Source: JANQNX01 sp965601665 | Lineage (GTDB): Bacteria > Pseudomonadota > Gammaproteobacteria > Eutrophobiales > Eutrophobiaceae | NCBI GenBank assembly: GCA_965601665.1 | Contig: OZ271833.1 | Coordinates: 2,232,001 to 2,296,000, forward strand | Length of the DNA stretch: 64,000 bases | Direction of reading: 5' to 3' | Notes under the pieces: generated by a model | The model's input: the letters and a program-made list of their open reading frames with translations, nothing else | Databases searched by the model: none | What the model was told of the DNA's origin: nothing | Shown: in pieces, positions 41,385-50,435 of the stretch | How positions within the stretch are numbered: position 1 is the stretch's first letter | Layout of the letters: each line of letters starts with the position of its first letter | Program-made: the position numbers and the translations under genes

Positions 41385-42710
41385 ATGTCCAGCAATGACA
41401 CGATTGCGGCCATTTCTACAGCGCCCGGTCGAGCAGGCATAGGTATTGTTCGTGTTTCAGGGCCCGCTGCCATTGATATTGCAACCGGGCTAACAGGTCT
41501 TAAACCTGAACCAGGCCGCTTTGCTTTTACTTCTTTTTTTACGCAAGCCCGCGAGTTGATCGACACAGGCCTGCTTTTATATTTCCAGTCACCACGTTCG
41601 TATACAGGTGAGGACATAATAGAGTTACATGCGCATGGCAGTGATGTGGTGTTGCGAAATTTGCTTAACGAAGCATGCAGCCTTGGTGCAAGAATGGCTC
41701 GGCCTGGAGAGTTCACCGAGAGAGCCTTTCTAAATGACAAGCTTGATCTTCTTCAGGCGGAGGCAGTCATGGATCTGATAGAAAGCACATCAAACAAGGC
41801 GGCGCGTAGTGCACTACGATCGCTGGAAGGTGTGTTTTCTGAACAGATTACAGAAATACAACAACTGCTGGTCAATGGCAGGGCGTTAATTGAAGCCGCG
41901 CTGGATTTTCCTGATGAACAGGATATAGAGATTGATATTCAACCGGTGAAGGACAGCCTGGTTGAAGCATTAACCCTGACGACAAACCTGCTGTCAAACG
42001 CGGAGGCCGGCGCGAAACTTAATAAGGGTCTGCATGTTGTTATTATGGGTAAGCCAAACGTTGGCAAATCCAGTTTGTTGAATAGACTCTCGGGTAACGA
42101 AGTTGCAATCGTGTCAGATAGACCTGGCACGACAAGAGACAGGGTCTCGCAGACGATCTTGCTGGATGGCGTCGAGCTACAACTTGTTGATACTGCCGGG
42201 ATAAGGGAAAGCCAGGACGAAGTTGAGTTATTAGGGATTGAACGATCACATGATAGTTTACAAAAAGCAGATCTGGTTCTTTACGTATTTGATAACGATA
42301 CGGATCAACTTGCCTTGACCGATTCCCTCCCCGAGAAGACCCCGTGTTTGCTGGTAAGAAACAAGGTTGATTTATCATCGCCTGTTGATGACCAACTGCA
42401 ACAGGTTCTGAATGTTTCTGCAAAAACCGGTGAAGGCATAGAAAATTTAACCAGTGAGATTCGCACGTTTCTAAACCTGGATTCATCGGACCAAAATACC
42501 GTCTCCGCACGACAAAGACATATCAACGCTATTCAAGCCGCAAGAAATCATATAGAAAAAGCGCTGGACGGCCTTGACGCAGATATTGGTTATGAAGTCG
42601 TTGGCGAACTGTTAAGACAGGCCTTACTGGCTCTCGATGAGATATTAGGCAGGGTTTCTGCCGATGATATTCTGGGCGTTATTTTTTCAAGGTTTTGTAT
42701 TGGTAAATGA
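41385..42710 (+). CDS. mnmE: tRNA modification GTPase MnmE
   Basis: With MnmG it modifies wobble uridine 34 of several tRNAs. The 441 residues have an N-terminal tetrahydrofolate-binding domain (TIAAISTAPGRAGIGIVRVSG), the G domain with GKPNVGKSSLLNRL near 221-234 and DTAGIRESQDEVE, and the terminal FCIGK with the conserved cysteine. The last 24 bases overlap the convergent O-antigen ligase gene. Confidence 0.98.
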   Translation: MSSNDTIAAISTAPGRAGIGIVRVSGPAAIDIATGLTGLKPEPGRFAFTSFFTQARELIDTGLLLYFQSPRSYTGEDIIELHAHGSDVVLRNLLNEACSLGARMARPGEFTERAFLNDKLDLLQAEAVMDLIESTSNKAARSALRSLEGVFSEQITEIQQLLVNGRALIEAALDFPDEQDIEIDIQPVKDSLVEALTLTTNLLSNAEAGAKLNKGLHVVIMGKPNVGKSSLLNRLSGNEVAIVSDRPGTTRDRVSQTILLDGVELQLVDTAGIRESQDEVELLGIERSHDSLQKADLVLYVFDNDTDQLALTDSLPEKTPCLLVRNKVDLSSPVDDQLQQVLNVSAKTGEGIENLTSEIRTFLNLDSSDQNTVSARQRHINAIQAARNHIEKALDGLDADIGYEVVGELLRQALLALDEILGRVSADDILGVIFSRFCIGK

Positions 42711-43931
42711 GTTGCTATCCGCCCCTTGCTTGACAGCTATCTGGATCATCATCGCCACCACAAGCAGGAATACTATCCACCAGCTCCGCCATACAGGATT
42801 ACCGAAAGCATATATAGTTAGCACGGACATAATCGCCGCGGCATAAAAAGGTCGTTGCTGAATTGGCAAATTCCCTGTCCAGTTTAGCAGGGCATTTAGC
42901 CAAAACAGCAAAATTATCAAACCTAGAAGGCCAAGCTCGAGCCAGCATTGAAGAAAAATATTATGCGGATACATAAAATCGGTACGTTTATGCTCCGTCC
43001 TGTATTTTGAAGGCTGATCTGTCTTCGGTAGAGCTCGCGAAGCGGAAATGCCCCAACCAAAAAAAGGCCGCTCTTTAGCTAATTCAATGCACCTGTCCCA
43101 TATCTCTATACGGTGTAAAATCGAAGGTTGGAACACATTTTCAACTATCACGCTTTCGCCACGAACAAAGGCTTCATTGAATGTAGGTTTGTTATACAGG
43201 TTCGGCGGTAAAAATATAAACAGGATCACTGATATAATAATCAGCCCTTTAAATGCAGTTGTTTTTCCCCCTGCTTTTACCCAGAAAAATGATAGCCCTC
43301 CTGTTATGGTTGCCAAAATAGCAGCGCCAGAGTCACCAAGTGTTAATAACAAAAGCAGCCCTGTAATCAGGATAGCAATGCAGGCCTGTTTAATCTGTTT
43401 CTCCCAGGCTCCTTTCTTTACGAGTAACAACATTGGCCAAATTAAAACACTCATGCAAGCGATCATTGGAGTTAAGTCAGCTGCTTTATTGGCCCTGCCT
43501 TCACTTCCCGTGATGATTTCTTTTATTAAGACAGATTCACTTAGCTGCCATGTAGTTAAAACCGCAGAAATGATCAGAGCACTCCCTACAAGCTTGAAAG
43601 CGGTTTCGTGCTGAACATGTTTAGCGGGGTGTCTGGATGCCAGTAGAAGAACCCCCGGGCCTAGCAACAAGCTGATTTTTATTGCTCTTTCAAAAGCCAA
43701 TCCTGGCTGATAGGCCCATGCCGAAGACAGTAATGCATAGCCCAGGAACAGAAGAAAAGAAATCAGGAGAATGCCATTGTTTTTTATTGTGCCCATTTCT
43801 TTCCAGGAAAAAAACAGAATTAATAAAAATACAAGAGAAACGATATTGGCAACATTTTTATAGGAGACAGCAAGCAACAACGGCGTTATGAAAAGGATGC
43901 TGTAATATAAGAACCTCGTTGCTTTATTCAT
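42687..43931 (-). CDS. O-antigen ligase family membrane protein
   Basis: The 414 residues have about ten TM helices and a large periplasmic loop with the Wzy_C/WaaL-type pattern: EAFVRGESVIVENVFQPSILHRIEIWDRCIEL in pieces, RPFFGWGISASRAL and the histidine in YPHNIFLQCWLELGLLG. Members join O-antigen to lipid A core, or polymerise glycans. It overlaps the GT10 gene by eight bases and its 3' end overlaps mnmE. Confidence 0.88.
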   Translation of the reverse strand: MNKATRFLYYSILFITPLLLAVSYKNVANIVSLVFLLILFFSWKEMGTIKNNGILLISFLLFLGYALLSSAWAYQPGLAFERAIKISLLLGPGVLLLASRHPAKHVQHETAFKLVGSALIISAVLTTWQLSESVLIKEIITGSEGRANKAADLTPMIACMSVLIWPMLLLVKKGAWEKQIKQACIAILITGLLLLLTLGDSGAAILATITGGLSFFWVKAGGKTTAFKGLIIISVILFIFLPPNLYNKPTFNEAFVRGESVIVENVFQPSILHRIEIWDRCIELAKERPFFGWGISASRALPKTDQPSKYRTEHKRTDFMYPHNIFLQCWLELGLLGLIILLFWLNALLNWTGNLPIQQRPFYAAAIMSVLTIYAFGNPVWRSWWIVFLLVVAMMIQIAVKQGADSNSFTNTKP

Positions 43932-44988
43932 TTATATAGCGCCAGGCTTTGTTGTAAAGGTTGCGAAATATGTAATAGATCCGGAAACGTAATTTGTTGA
44001 TCAGGTAATGTAATACTGCAAACAACGAGCCCGTGTTCGCACGTCTTCTTGACTTAAGCTCACTCGAACTTTCTGACCTCTCACGCTTATGATGTTCATT
44101 AATTATAGTGCTGAGCACGACAAAAAGATTATATTCCTCCATTACCCTTCTTTTGGAGTCAGTTATTGCTTCCTTGCGTTTCTCGTATTCATTGTTTTTA
44201 ATTGCATTCAGGATGATTTCCAGCGATTTTTCCGGCTCATTAATGTCGATCCTTATGTAGCTGTCCGGTATAAAATACTCTTCAAGATTCGGGCACCCAT
44301 AATAAAAAGGCAGTGACATACCCAAAAATGAATCTGCCAGTTTTTCGGTCCAGTGGTGTAAGGCAAAATGATTCTCAATAGCAATGTGATACCTGTATTT
44401 GTCTAACGCATCTGCTTTATCGTCAAGCGGTATTCCATCCCTGCCAAACACTGACAGTCCGTTTATTTCTTTTTTTATAAAGTTAAGAAATTTCAGGCGT
44501 TGAAAATGATTAGTATGAACCTGTTTCTTGTTTGACCAGACTACAGATAAATCACGGGTTTTCTCGGGCGTTAAACCAGCTATCTGGTTATATGGAGTAA
44601 CCTTGTCCTTGCCTATCCCGTAAAACCAGAACAGGGCGGGTTGACTGTAATAGCGGTTTTTGTGTGGCAGCGCATATTCTGGTTGACTGGTCAAAACATG
44701 CCCGAACTGTGTCGTGAAACCTGATCCGTAGTACTTTACTGATGATGGTTCCTGTGTCACCAGTAATGTATTTTCCGGATTACATTGTAATTTTTCTGTA
44801 TATACTGAAGCGGCTCTGCCTTGCTTGGGCAAATCATCGTAAACAATCAACCAGTCATACTCTGTGGTATCTACATCAAAGGTAAACTCACAATTTTTAA
44901 TAACGGGTTCGTTATCAGGAAATTGATGCAGCCATGCGGAAGGATGCAGGTTTGAGAGAAATTTTATTCGAAGCTTTTTTGAAGACAC
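43924..44988 (-). CDS. Glycosyltransferase family 10 (alpha-fucosyltransferase-like)
   Basis: The 354 residues contain the GT10 C-terminal pattern YRYHIAIENHFALHHWTEKLADSFLG followed by PFYYGCPNLEEYFIPDSYIRID, the GDP-fucose binding region of fucosyltransferases. The start is GTG 44988. A role in adding fucose or a related deoxysugar to LPS is likely. The acceptor is unknown. It is co-directional with the ligase and the GT4. Confidence 0.85.
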   Translation of the reverse strand: MSSKKLRIKFLSNLHPSAWLHQFPDNEPVIKNCEFTFDVDTTEYDWLIVYDDLPKQGRAASVYTEKLQCNPENTLLVTQEPSSVKYYGSGFTTQFGHVLTSQPEYALPHKNRYYSQPALFWFYGIGKDKVTPYNQIAGLTPEKTRDLSVVWSNKKQVHTNHFQRLKFLNFIKKEINGLSVFGRDGIPLDDKADALDKYRYHIAIENHFALHHWTEKLADSFLGMSLPFYYGCPNLEEYFIPDSYIRIDINEPEKSLEIILNAIKNNEYEKRKEAITDSKRRVMEEYNLFVVLSTIINEHHKRERSESSSELKSRRRANTGSLFAVLHYLINKLRFRIYYIFRNLYNKAWRYINE

Positions 44989-45008
44989 AGTGTTCGTTAC
45001 CTGGTTGG

Positions 45009-46130
45009 TTAGGTGCCAAGTGGTTCTCTACAACAACTCTCATACAGCTGTATTGTCTGTTCCAGCATCAATTCCAGTGTAAACGGACATGGCTCTGATA
45101 CTGTTGGTTTCTCATGAATAAAAGACTCGATTGCATCGCATACGCTTGTAATGTTGTTGGCCGGCACCAGGCCTTCCTTGAAACATTTTTCAAGAATTTC
45201 GCGCGCGCCGCCATGATCATACGCCAGCACAGGTTTGCCGAGTGCAATAGACTCAACAATAGTCCGCCCAAAGGACTCCGGTTTATGACTTAACGACAGA
45301 ACAACATCAGAAACAAACATAATCTCTCGTAGGTCTCTTCTATCGCCAAGAAAACTAACATGGCCGTATAAACCCAACGAGTCGCAGTCTTGTCTTAGTT
45401 TTGCCAACAACGTTTTTTTATGATTGCCGGCTCCCCCCGCAATCAAACCATGTACTTTTAAACCCTTATCTAATAGCTTCTTTATGATTAATAAAAAATC
45501 ATCCTGCCCTTTTAATTCAGAAATTCTGCCCGGCAGTGTAATGATAAACTTGTCATTCAGGTCTGCATGTTCCAAATGCCAATATTGCAGCCATTCATCC
45601 TTTGGCTTAAAACCCCTGTAGTAGTCTCTACTGGATACACCCCTGGGAATCACCGTAATTCTTTGCTTGTCTGTTTCCGGGTAGTTTTCAAGAATGTATC
45701 GCTTGATAAAACCGGATACAGCAACAATACGCTCGCCTTTTGTCATGATTGCGCTGTAGCGACTAACGGAGTAAGCACCGTGTACCGTGGTTATTAATGC
45801 CGGACGTTTTTTTTTCGGCAACAGTTTTAATGCAAATACTACTACCCAGGCAGGTAGTCTTGAGCGAACATCAATGACATCAACATGGTGTGACAGTAAA
45901 AAGTTACGTAATGTCCACGCGTAAAAAAAAGTTAACGGTGTTTTTTTGCCAACGGGATAAGCAACATGTATTGCGCCGATGTTTTCAAGTTCCCGTACCA
46001 TTTTTCCGCCTGCAGAGATCACAATGGCTTTATGGCCTGTAGCTAATAGTGCCCGTGCCACCTCCAGTGTGCCGCGTTCAACCCCGCCCGACTCCATCTC
46101 AGGCAATACCTGTAGTACCGTCATGGTCAT
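45009..46130 (-). CDS. Glycosyltransferase family 4 protein
   Basis: The GT-B fold is seen as VLQVLPEMESGGVERGTLEVARAL (N-terminal donor side), LPGRISELKGQDDFLLI and LSHKPESFGRTIVESIALGKPVLAYDHGGAREIL with the EX7E motif. The start ATG 46130 overlaps the stop of the ELM1-like gene (TAATG), so it is translated in coupling; this gives 373 residues. It is part of the surface glycan cluster. Confidence 0.9.
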   Translation of the reverse strand: MTMTVLQVLPEMESGGVERGTLEVARALLATGHKAIVISAGGKMVRELENIGAIHVAYPVGKKTPLTFFYAWTLRNFLLSHHVDVIDVRSRLPAWVVVFALKLLPKKKRPALITTVHGAYSVSRYSAIMTKGERIVAVSGFIKRYILENYPETDKQRITVIPRGVSSRDYYRGFKPKDEWLQYWHLEHADLNDKFIITLPGRISELKGQDDFLLIIKKLLDKGLKVHGLIAGGAGNHKKTLLAKLRQDCDSLGLYGHVSFLGDRRDLREIMFVSDVVLSLSHKPESFGRTIVESIALGKPVLAYDHGGAREILEKCFKEGLVPANNITSVCDAIESFIHEKPTVSEPCPFTLELMLEQTIQLYESCCREPLGT

Positions 46131-47065
46131 TATGTTGTAGTCCCCGGGGGTGAAAGAAAACGTTGATGCACAAGCGTTGCGCAACGTGCGGATTCATTTA
46201 GTGTCACGTATTTGAGGCTGTCAGCGTTTTGCTGCCATGATTCAAAACCCTGTAAGTAGCCCGACTGGTAAAGTGCGTCCAGTGATGCAGTAACCTTGTC
46301 TTGTCTAAGCCGGGGCATTTTAAATATGTAAGCGTTTCCACCAGCTGTGAGTGATTCGTAGATCATTGAGATGCTGTCCTCGGTTATCCAGCGAATACCA
46401 CAGCTTCCGAGCATGCCTTGTAACCATGATTTGTCTGAACCCTGGTAAGGTATGTATGCGAGATTATCCTGATTGAATTTTGCCAGCGCCTGTTTTGTCT
46501 CTATAGGTGTACGCGGAGAGTCAGTAAGGTGCCAGCTTACTGTGTTTGTCTTTTTGACCAGTATATCGATGTTAGTAATCAGTTGGTCTGTGTTCCAGCC
46601 ATGACGTTTAGATGGGCCGCCTATCATGATTAAGCCCTTGTCGGCTGATAAGTTTGTCGCTGGATAAATGCAATTTAATGCACCGCAGGTGTTGACGATG
46701 TTGTCAGCCGGGTTGACTTCGTCATGTTCAGGTATCAGACACAGGTCAAACCACGGCAACGGTAACGATGGCTTCATAATAACCAGGCATGGGGCGCCAG
46801 TGCTGCGTCTGGCCAACAAAAGCGGTAAATGCGTCCCGTGGCCAGCGCCGATCAGAAGATCGGGTGCCGACTGTTTCCCGGGCTCCGGGAAATGACCAAC
46901 AAAATACTTTAATAAGAGTTGCGGGATGGAGGGACATTCGAAATCGATGATTTCACAGCCGTACTCGTCCCTGAGATAGTGACACAGCCCATTGCTTTGT
47001 GAGTCGTGTCCGGCTCTGCCGTCTGAAAAGCGCCAGATGACTGGCGCGCTAGCGCGATCAGTCAC
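46130..47065 (-). CDS. Mitochondrial fission ELM1-like protein
   Basis: The sequence matches the ELM1-like (DUF1022) family: VIWRFSDGRAGHDSQSNGL at the start, DLLIGAGHGTHLPLLLARR, MIGGPSKRHGW and ITEDSISMIYESLTAGGNAYI. Bacterial members resemble GT-B glycosyltransferases and sit in LPS clusters. GTG 47065 (about 311 aa) overlaps the upstream gene by eight bases. An earlier GTG at 47113 is possible but overlaps it by more than 50. Confidence 0.85.
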   Translation of the reverse strand: MTDRASAPVIWRFSDGRAGHDSQSNGLCHYLRDEYGCEIIDFECPSIPQLLLKYFVGHFPEPGKQSAPDLLIGAGHGTHLPLLLARRSTGAPCLVIMKPSLPLPWFDLCLIPEHDEVNPADNIVNTCGALNCIYPATNLSADKGLIMIGGPSKRHGWNTDQLITNIDILVKKTNTVSWHLTDSPRTPIETKQALAKFNQDNLAYIPYQGSDKSWLQGMLGSCGIRWITEDSISMIYESLTAGGNAYIFKMPRLRQDKVTASLDALYQSGYLQGFESWQQNADSLKYVTLNESARCATLVHQRFLSPPGTTT

Positions 47066-47270
47066 TGTCCAGAATAAACTCGCATCCGCAGTAGGGACAC
47101 TTTTCCTTGCCACTATCTTCTATTGGCAAAAATACCCGTGGGTGCTGGTTCCATAAGCTCATTTCCGGTAGCGGGCAATGCAGTGGAAGGTCGGAAGACC
47201 TAACGTGAAAAACAGTTTGCTCACTGGTGTTAACAGTCGCTTTTATCTTATCCTTATCAATCATGTTCAT
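47058..47270 (-). CDS. Zinc-finger domain protein (CHCC type)
   Basis: The 70 residues end with HCPLPEMSLWNQHPRVFLPI and CPYCGCEFIL, the CHCC zinc-finger pattern related to the NDUFS6 subunit of complex I. In proteobacteria it often follows ilvE. The start overlaps the ilvE stop by four bases (ATGA). Function in bacteria is not established. Confidence 0.85.
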   Translation of the reverse strand: MNMIDKDKIKATVNTSEQTVFHVRSSDLPLHCPLPEMSLWNQHPRVFLPIEDSGKEKCPYCGCEFILDSD

Positions 47271-48193
47271 GCCTGCGTATAACTAAGCCAGTCTGAATAT
47301 TTATCCAGTTTTCCGTGGACACACTCAAAATACTGGGCCTGCAATTGTTCGGTGATGGGCCCACGTGTGCCACTGCCAATCGCCCTGCCATCCAGCTCCC
47401 TGATTGGCGTTACTTCTGCAGCAGTGCCGGTAAAAAAGGCTTCATCAGCAATATACACCTCATCACGGGTGATGCGTTTTTCCCTGACGGTCAGTCCGTG
47501 CTCCCGTGCGAACTGGATAATCGTTTCCCGCGTAATACCTTCGAGCGCAGATGTCAGATCCGGGGTGTAAAGCACGCCTTTACGCACAATAAAAATATTC
47601 TCGCCACTGCCTTCGGCGACATAACCTTCGTTATCCAGCAATAGTGCCTCATCATAACCTGCGCTCAGGGCTTCCTGCAGCGCAAGCATGGAATTCATAT
47701 AGTTTCCATTTGCTTTCGCTTTGCACATGGTTATGTTGACGTGGTGCCTGGTGTAAGATGACGTCTTGATCCTGATTCCTTTTTCAAGACCGTCGCTACC
47801 CAGGTATGAGCCCCATGACCAGGCGGCGATCATGACATGCACTTTCAGGTTGTCCGCTCTTAACCCCATACCTTCAGAGCCAAAAAAACACATGGGGCGT
47901 ATATACGCGCAATCCAGGTTATTCCTTGCCACCGTTTCAAGACAGGCCGCGTTAATGCGGTCTTTATCGAAAGGCATTGGCATGCTCAGAATATGCGCTG
48001 AGCCAAATAGACGATCGGTATGGTCCTGTAGTCTGAATATGGCGGCACCTTTATTGGTCTGGTATGCGCGCACACCCTCAAATACGCCCATGCCGTAGTG
48101 CAGTGTATGTGTCAGTACATGCGTCCTGGCTTCTCGCCAGGGAACAAATTCGCCGTCCAGCCATATCAGGCCATCGCGGTCATCCATATTCAT
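47267..48193 (-). CDS. ilvE: Branched-chain amino acid aminotransferase
   Basis: IlvE is the last step of valine, leucine and isoleucine synthesis. This PLP fold type IV enzyme has 308 residues: MDDRDGLIWLDGEFVPW, YGMGVFEGVRAYQ, the catalytic lysine in CKAKANGNYMNSMLAL, EGSGENIFIV and FFTGTAAEVTPI. The start is ATG 48193. It is coupled to the zinc-finger gene. Confidence 0.97.
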   Translation of the reverse strand: MNMDDRDGLIWLDGEFVPWREARTHVLTHTLHYGMGVFEGVRAYQTNKGAAIFRLQDHTDRLFGSAHILSMPMPFDKDRINAACLETVARNNLDCAYIRPMCFFGSEGMGLRADNLKVHVMIAAWSWGSYLGSDGLEKGIRIKTSSYTRHHVNITMCKAKANGNYMNSMLALQEALSAGYDEALLLDNEGYVAEGSGENIFIVRKGVLYTPDLTSALEGITRETIIQFAREHGLTVREKRITRDEVYIADEAFFTGTAAEVTPIRELDGRAIGSGTRGPITEQLQAQYFECVHGKLDKYSDWLSYTQA

Positions 48194-48251
48194 GCTTCGA
48201 AATCCGAAAGGTTAATGAGTTATGCAGATTAATCGTTTGCCAGCATGTTAT

Positions 48252-48292
48252 AGCCAGCAGTAAACCCGTTCAATAATACCCTACTGTTGGCT
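48252..48292. repeat. Inverted repeat between ilvE and tatC
   Basis: AGCCAGCAGTA (48252-48262) and TACTGTTGGCT (48282-48292) pair with one mismatch over 11 bases, with a 19-base loop. TACCCT at 48277-48282 and AGGGTA at 48296-48301 add a second overlapping pairing. No T tract follows on either strand, so it is not a clear terminator. It could be an operator or RNA structure of the ilvE leader. Confidence 0.4.
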
Positions 48293-48365
48293 GTCAGGGT
48301 ACTTTGCAGGCGCGGCTTCCTTATTCATTGAATTGCAGAATAGAGTGAGGGCAGGAATCAATTTG

Positions 48366-49124
48366 TTACTGTCGGGACACATGCGTCCCGGTCTTTTGCG
48401 TTTGTAGCCTGCCCAGAACCAGCCCCGCTTCAAATAGCAGCCATATTGGTATCGCCAACAGTATTTGTGACAGGACGTCGGGCGGGGTCAGTAGCATGCC
48501 GGCCACGAATGCGGAAAGAATCACATAAGGACGGTTGGCGGCCAGTTTTTCAACACTGATAAACCCGCCCCTAACGAGGACATAGGTTGCCACGGGTATT
48601 TCAAATGAGATACCAAAAGCGAAAAACATTTTAAGAATGAAATTCAGGTAATGGTTAATGTCTGTCATCACCTGTACACCTTCTGGCGCTGTTGCAGCCA
48701 GAAACGCGAATAACAGCGGAAATACCACGAAATAGGCAAACACAATTCCAAGATAGAACAACATGATGCTGCTGAACAGCAGCGGGATGGCGACTTTTTT
48801 TTCATTATCGTAAAGGCCAGGAGTAATAAATGACCAAATCTGAAAAAAGATATATGGGATCGCGATAAACACCGAGACAAATAGCGTTAACTTGAAAGGC
48901 GTTAAAAAAGGAGAGGCGACCTCGGTAGCAATCATGCTACTGCCCGCGGGCAATTTTTCAATTAATGGCGCAGCAACAAACTGGTAAATCGTATTAGCGA
49001 AAGGTAGCAGGCACAGGAAAACAATAACCACGACGACAACAGATCTAAGCAAACAGCCGCGCAGTTCGGCGAGGTGTTCTACCAGCGGTTTTTCCTGGTC
49101 AGGGGCGTCGGTATTGGTTGCCAT
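48366..49124 (-). CDS. tatC: Sec-independent protein translocase TatC
   Basis: TatC recognises twin-arginine signals. The 252 residues have six TM helices with the N-terminal PLVEHLAELRGCLLRS, FIAIPYIFFQIWSFITPGLYDNEKK, and FAFGISFEIPVATYVLVRGG. It lies downstream of tatB in a tatA-tatB-tatC series. Exported candidates in this window include the FecR-domain protein and MsrB. Confidence 0.97.
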   Translation of the reverse strand: MATNTDAPDQEKPLVEHLAELRGCLLRSVVVVVIVFLCLLPFANTIYQFVAAPLIEKLPAGSSMIATEVASPFLTPFKLTLFVSVFIAIPYIFFQIWSFITPGLYDNEKKVAIPLLFSSIMLFYLGIVFAYFVVFPLLFAFLAATAPEGVQVMTDINHYLNFILKMFFAFGISFEIPVATYVLVRGGFISVEKLAANRPYVILSAFVAGMLLTPPDVLSQILLAIPIWLLFEAGLVLGRLQTQKTGTHVSRQ

Positions 49125-49136
49125 GGAATGCGATAA

Positions 49137-49412
49137 CTATTCGTCGGGCTCGCGTTTGGGTTGTCCCGAACTCATGCGATCGGGGGCCTCTTGCATCAGC
49201 TCTTCTACCTTGTCGATGCTTTTGCGCAGATCGCCGTTATCATCCAGATTAAATTCTTTTTCCAACTCGCGGCGTGTGTACTGCACAAAATGCCGAATCT
49301 TTGCAACAAGGCGTCCGGTATCCCTTGCCACCCGCGGCAGCTGTTCTGGCCCAACAATCAACAGGGTGATGACCGCAAGGGCGATCAATTCCCAGAATCC
49401 AATATCAAACAC
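49137..49412 (-). CDS. tatB: Sec-independent protein translocase TatB
   Basis: The 91 residues have a short N-terminal TM (MFDIGFWELIALAVITLLIVGPEQLP, family typical) and an amphipathic helix (RVARDTGRLVAKIRHFVQYTRRELEKE). TatB forms the substrate receptor with TatC. It lies 12 bases upstream of tatC. Confidence 0.95.
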   Translation of the reverse strand: MFDIGFWELIALAVITLLIVGPEQLPRVARDTGRLVAKIRHFVQYTRRELEKEFNLDDNGDLRKSIDKVEELMQEAPDRMSSGQPKREPDE

Positions 49413-49420
49413 GGCAGGCT

Positions 49421-49639
49421 CTACTGGTTTTGCTTCTCGTCCTGCTCGACCTTGCCTTCAATAACCTGGCCGCCATTGTTGTTATCATCAAGGCTGTCTT
49501 TATCGTCATCCTGCATTGCATTCTTAAAACCTTTTACTGCCCCGCCAACATCACTACCCAGGCCGCGCAGTTTCTTGGTGCCAAATAACAGCGCGACTAT
49601 CAGCAATAAGATCAGTAATTCAGTAACGCCAAATCCCAT
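49421..49639 (-). CDS. tatA: Sec-independent protein translocase TatA
   Basis: The 72 residues open MGFGVTELLILLLIVALLFG followed by TKKLRGLGSDVGGAVKGFK, the classical TatA TM-hinge-amphipathic helix with the FGTKKLR motif. The C-terminus is acidic and disordered. TatA oligomers form the transport path. It is the first tat gene after hisE. Confidence 0.95.
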   Translation of the reverse strand: MGFGVTELLILLLIVALLFGTKKLRGLGSDVGGAVKGFKNAMQDDDKDSLDDNNNGGQVIEGKVEQDEKQNQ

Positions 49640-49712
49640 TTCGATACTCCATCAAACGTGAGGTGCTAGTAATAATAAAGTAACCGGTCATATAACACGA
49701 CTTGCTGCCCGG

Positions 49713-50033
49713 CTATTGGCTACGGCGGGCTTTTTCCTCGTGCCCTGATAGCCCGAAACGCTTTTCCAGCTCGGCATATATGTCTTCGATGCTCAACTCA
49801 TGATGTTTTAATAGCACAAGCGCATGAAACAACAAGTCAGCGGTTTCGTGAATTATGTCGTCATTTTTGTTGCTTTTTGATGCAATTACCAGCTCGGTCG
49901 CTTCTTCGCCCAGTTTTTTCAGGATCTTGTCTGGACCGCCCTGAAAAAGGCTGGCGGTGTAGGACTCCGCCGGATCAGCCTGTTTCCTCTCATCCAGCAC
50001 CGTACATAATTTCTCTAATATGTCGTTATTCAT
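49713..50033 (-). CDS. hisE: Phosphoribosyl-ATP pyrophosphatase
   Basis: HisE performs the second step of histidine synthesis. The 106 residues are the MazG-like all-helical fold with KILKKLGEEATELVIASKSN (EExxE metal site) and HETADLLFHALVLLKHH. It is separate from hisI rather than fused. It lies 13 bases after hisI. Confidence 0.96.
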   Translation of the reverse strand: MNNDILEKLCTVLDERKQADPAESYTASLFQGGPDKILKKLGEEATELVIASKSNKNDDIIHETADLLFHALVLLKHHELSIEDIYAELEKRFGLSGHEEKARRSQ

Positions 50034-50046
50034 GGCTGCCAGTTCA

Positions 50047-50433
50047 TTATTTGCTGTAGATGGTCTTTGGGTCCTTTAGTACGGGCTCGGTTATGTGCCA
50101 CTCATCATCCTCAAGCAGCTGGATAAAACAGTGTGCCCTGCCCGTGTGACAGGCAATGCCGCCCTCCTGTTCAACGGTGATAAGCAGCGTATCGCTGTCA
50201 CAGTCCAGGCGAATGGATTGTATTCTCTGGAAGTGCCCGGAGCTTTCGCCCTTGATCCAGAGCTTTTGTCGCGATCGGGACCAGAACACCGCTGTGCCCG
50301 TATCGCGGCTTTGCGATAATGCTTCTCTGTTCATCCAGGCATGCATTAACACCTTGCCTGTTTCGGCTTCCTGGATAATGACGGGTACGAGACCTTGTTC
50401 ATTCCATTTAACCTGTTCCAGCCAGTCAGCCAT
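50047..50433 (-). CDS. hisI: Phosphoribosyl-AMP cyclohydrolase
   Basis: HisI opens the purine ring of PR-AMP, the third histidine step. The 128 residues contain WNEQGLVPVIIQEAETGKVLMHAWMN, WSRSRQKLWIKGESSGHFQ, the metal-binding DCDSDTLL and the cysteine in ACHTGRAHCF. It is a monofunctional form. It follows hisF by two bases. Confidence 0.97.
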   Translation of the reverse strand: MADWLEQVKWNEQGLVPVIIQEAETGKVLMHAWMNREALSQSRDTGTAVFWSRSRQKLWIKGESSGHFQRIQSIRLDCDSDTLLITVEQEGGIACHTGRAHCFIQLLEDDEWHITEPVLKDPKTIYSK

Positions 50434-50435
50434 CG

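Noticed and set aside
48373..48389. CGGGAC...GTCCCG hairpin at the end of tatC considered as a terminator
   Set aside because: It lies inside the tatC coding region and is not followed by a T tract on the minus strand.
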